Shown here one piece after another: positions 62,150-64,000 of a stretch of DNA of 64,000 nucleotides; positions within the stretch are counted from its first letter, which is position 1, and every line of letters starts with the position of its first letter. Made by a program: the position numbers and the translations under genes. Origin of the DNA: Bettongia penicillata ogilbyi (lineage: Eukaryota; Chordata; Mammalia; Diprotodontia; Potoroidae); contig JAJHZJ010000419.1 in NCBI GenBank assembly GCA_023548195.1, positions 1 to 64,000 of the forward strand. Direction: 5' to 3'. The notes under the pieces are model-generated. The model saw only the letters and a list, made by a program, of their open reading frames with translations. It had not been told where the DNA came from and searched no databases.

Positions 62150-63253
62150 TCATTCTTGTGTTTGAAAGTCAAATTTTCTTTTCAGCTCTGGTCTTTTCAT
62201 CAAGAGTGATTGAAAGTCCTCTGTTTCATTGAAAGACCATATTTTCCCTTGAAGTATTATACTCAGTTTAGCTGGGTAGGTGATTCTTGGTTTGAGTCCT
62301 AGTTCCTTTGCCTTCTGGAATATCCTATTCCACGCCCTTCGATCCCTTAATGTGGAAGCTGCTAGATCTTGAGTTATCCTGATTGTATTTCCACAGTACT
62401 GGAATTGTTTCTTTCTAGCTGCTTGCAAGATTTTCTCCTTGACCTGGGAGTTCTGGAATTTGGCCATAATGTTCCTAGGAGTTTCTCTTTTTGGACCTCT
62501 TTCAGGTGCTGATCGATGGATTCTTTCAATACTTATTTTGCCCTCTGGTTCTAGAATGTGAGGGCAGTTTTCCTTGATAATTTCATGGAAGATGATATCT
62601 AGGCTCTTTTTTTGATCATGGCTTTCAGGTAGTCCCATAATTTTTAAATTGTCTCTCCTGGATCTATTTTCCAGGTCAGTTGTTTTTCCCATGAGATATT
62701 TCACATTCTCTTCCATTTTTTCATTCTTTTGGTTTTGTTTTGTGATTTCTTGGTTTCTCAGAAAGTCATTAGACTCCATCTGTTCCATTCTAATCTTGAG
62801 AGAACTATTAAATTCAGTGAGCTTTTGAACCTCTTTTTCCATTTGGCTAATTCTGCTTTTGAAAGCATTCTTCTACTCATTGGCTTTTTGAACCTCTTTT
62901 GCCAATTGAGTGAGCCTATTCTTCAAGGTGTTATTTTCTTCAGCATTTTTTTGGGTCTCCTTAACCAAGGTATTGACCCGTTTTTCATACTTTTCTTGCA
63001 TCTCTCTCATTTCTCTTCCCAGTTTTTCCTCCACCTGTCTAACTTGCTTTTCAAAATCCTTTTTGAGCTCTTCCAAGGCCTGAGCCCACCCAACATCCCC
63101 CTGGGGTGTCTGGGGTGCTGAGGCTCCACCCTCCATATCTTTCCCTGAAGGCAAGAATATTTCCTCGTCCTCGTCATATCCGAATGTTGGGATCATTTGC
63201 ATTTGTTGGAAAAAACTCTCTATAGTCTTATTTTTCTTCCCTTTTCTAGGCAT
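62150..63253 (-). pseudogene. HAL1/L1 ORF1p, 367 codons with one amber
   Basis: L1-type ORF1p forms trimers and binds element RNA as a nucleic-acid chaperone in cytoplasmic RNPs. The start MPRKGKKNKTIESFF is chosen because copy 3 has the same start (MPKK). A basic N-terminus precedes an acidic region, then a coiled coil (about residues 50-165, with EKLGREMREMQEKYEKRV). Residue 127 is TAG (62873-62875) where copy 1 suggests a sense codon after NE. The frame then continues without shift for 10 codons to a Met at 62842 and on to the end. RRM entry LENRSRRDNLKIMGLPESHD (about residues 194-213). C-terminal domain with GNTIRITQDLAASTLRDRR, RITYPAKLSIIL and end FDFQTQE. The length fits ORF1p. It could give full product only by readthrough; otherwise a 126-residue N-terminal piece. 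Confidence 0.9.
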
Positions 63254-63735
63254 TTTCCCAGCCAGTTACTTGACTTCTGAGATTCCTGTCCACCCCCGCC
63301 TAGATCCGCCCAGCTAGTGCTTGGGCTCTGAGATTCAAATGGGCTTTTCACACCGCTAATCAATGTGAGCTTTAGTTCTGGTGCTGGGGTGGGGGCAGGG
63401 CCACCTCCCAGGCTCGGCCTCCTCAGGGGCTTTATGCAGAGACTTTCGGGAACGGAGTGGGGGGGGCGCCTCAGTTCCCTCAGGGGCTTTATGCAGAGGC
63501 CTTCAGTAAAACAGCGGGGTGGGGCAGGACCGTCTCCCAGGCTCAGCTCCCTCAGGTTGTTTATGCAGAGACCTTCCGTAATGAGGATCCTGCCTGCTGC
63601 TGGTGGGAGTCTTGGGCCGGCCTCAGCCGCTGCTGCCTCCGCTGCCGCCCACGCCTCTGCCTCCCCCACTTCCTGCCCCCGTCTCTGCCGCCACCGCTTC
63701 CTCCCGAGGGGGCCCGAGTCACGGAGACACTCCAC
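63220..63735 (-). CDS. Upstream ORF in HAL1 5' UTR (hypothetical, 171 aa)
   Basis: On the same strand as ORF1, in a different frame, overlapping the ORF1 start by 34 bases. Arg/Glu/Ala-rich N-terminus (RKRWRQRRGQEVGEAEAW, then an Ala-rich stretch). Then three copies of a peptide repeat, TEGLCINNLREL (residues 53-64), TEGLCIKPLREL (77-88) and PESLCIKPLRRP (96-107), followed by a Pro/Gly-rich C-terminal part. The peptide repeat reflects DNA repeats in the 5' UTR. I recognise no domain. It may be a chance frame in GC-rich DNA, and I cannot tell whether it is translated. Confidence 0.3.
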   Translation of the reverse strand: MECLRDSGPLGRKRWRQRRGQEVGEAEAWAAAEAAAAEAGPRLPPAAGRILITEGLCINNLRELSLGDGPAPPRCFTEGLCIKPLRELRRPPHSVPESLCIKPLRRPSLGGGPAPTPAPELKLTLISGVKSPFESQSPSTSWADLGGGGQESQKSSNWLGKCLEKGRKIRL

Positions 63736-64000
63736 TCCCCCTCTCGTCCAGCCCAGCCTTCTCTCTCACTTACCTGTAGCTTCTGTGGGCGGAGGGACTT
63801 TCCCAGCTGCCGGAGCTTCTGTCCCTGAAGCCTGCTCGGGTCAGCTTCTCTGGGGCCTCGGCCAGGGCAGCGCTGGGGGTGGGGTCTGCTTTCCGGAGCG
63901 CGACGGACCCTGGGGACGGGTCTCCAGGGCTCCCTGGAACGGAAATCTCTTCCACTCCATTTCTGTACCCCTTTCAGTGGTCCAGAAGATATGGGGTCTC
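63254..64000 (-). promoter_or_regulatory. GC-rich HAL1 5' UTR with short tandem repeats
   Basis: A strong rise in G+C and CpG against the rest of the window. Between 63400 and 63590 a block 'ctttatgcagag(a/g)c(c/t)tt' recurs three times (about 63430, 63487, 63557, the third as 'gtttatgcagagaccttcc'), each preceded by 'cctcaggggc' or 'cctcaggttg'. 'ccaggctcggcctcctcag' and 'ccaggctcagctccctcag' also repeat. L1-type elements carry an internal pol II promoter here. Confidence 0.65.

Larger units (their letters stand above)
61125..64000 (-). mobile_element. HAL1-like LINE copy 4, youngest, runs off the window
   Basis: Minus strand. GC-rich 5' UTR (from beyond 64000 to 63254), ORF1 (63253-62150, one in-frame stop), then about 1 kb of 3' region (62149-61125) ending in an A-rich tail (T-run on the plus strand, about 61120-61150). 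No ORF2. Shares 3' blocks with copies 1-3. The near-intact ORF1 and the GC- and CpG-rich 5' UTR suggest a more recent insertion. The 5' terminus ('ggagccaagatggc' type) is not inside the window. Confidence 0.88.

Noticed and set aside
63457..63828. 123-codon plus-strand ORF antisense to the HAL1 5' UTR (primate-ORF0-like idea)
   Set aside because: A GC-rich region gives long open frames on both strands, and this one has no repeat structure or motif beyond that of the DNA. The same-strand upstream ORF is the better candidate.

Overview
The window looks like a transposon-rich, AT-rich intergenic stretch of a marsupial nuclear genome. The clade call rests on the repeats: tRNA-headed SINEs with a BovB/RTE-type tail (Mar1-like), abundant MIR/CORE-SINEs, L1 and ORF1-only 'half-L1' (HAL1-like) LINEs of marsupial type, a BovB/RTE LINE and ERV LTRs, with no Alu or B1 SINEs. 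I cannot name the species from sequence alone. I found no host protein-coding exon, tRNA or rRNA. Every recognisable coding region belongs to a retroelement, nearly all of them broken.

Layout. 1-3880: unique AT-rich DNA with old SINE/LINE scraps. 3899-15224: best read as ONE plus-strand L1, from its 5' UTR to its 3' UTR, split by two insertions. A minus-strand HAL1 (about 4427-7219) sits in its 5' UTR, and a minus-strand ERV with two LTRs (about 8217-11435) sits just after its ORF1. 15225-18742: microsatellites, SINE scraps and a weak LTR candidate. 18743-21765: a complete HAL1 (minus) with a 17-bp target-site duplication. 21766-31100: old L1 3' end, a small hAT-like candidate, MIRs, and a BovB/RTE LINE (28560-30265) split by a 560-bp element I call 'int-R'. 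31102-34000: a third HAL1 (plus). 34437-35370: an R-int-R element with roughly 265-bp direct terminal repeats. 37603-44215: SINEs, a solo LTR of the same family as the ERV, and long microsatellites.

44963-50938 and 51042-56938 are two nearly identical copies of a ~5.9-kb block, separated by exactly 100 N. This is most likely an assembly artefact (two haplotypes kept in tandem), so everything in it is listed twice. The block holds MIRs, an LTR-like stretch, an R-int-R element, a 7SL RNA-derived fragment, a Mar1 SINE and the 3' end of another LINE whose tail matches the R repeats and the SINE at 37603.

56939-61120: unique DNA with SINEs. 61125-64000: the youngest-looking element, a minus-strand HAL1 whose ORF1 is open except for one in-frame amber codon. 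Its GC-rich 5' UTR carries short tandem repeats and a 171-codon upstream ORF overlapping ORF1. The window ends inside it.

Nothing here forms a host operon or pathway. The working relationships are between mobile elements: HAL1 needs L1 machinery, SINEs borrow LINE 3' tails, and younger elements land in older ones.
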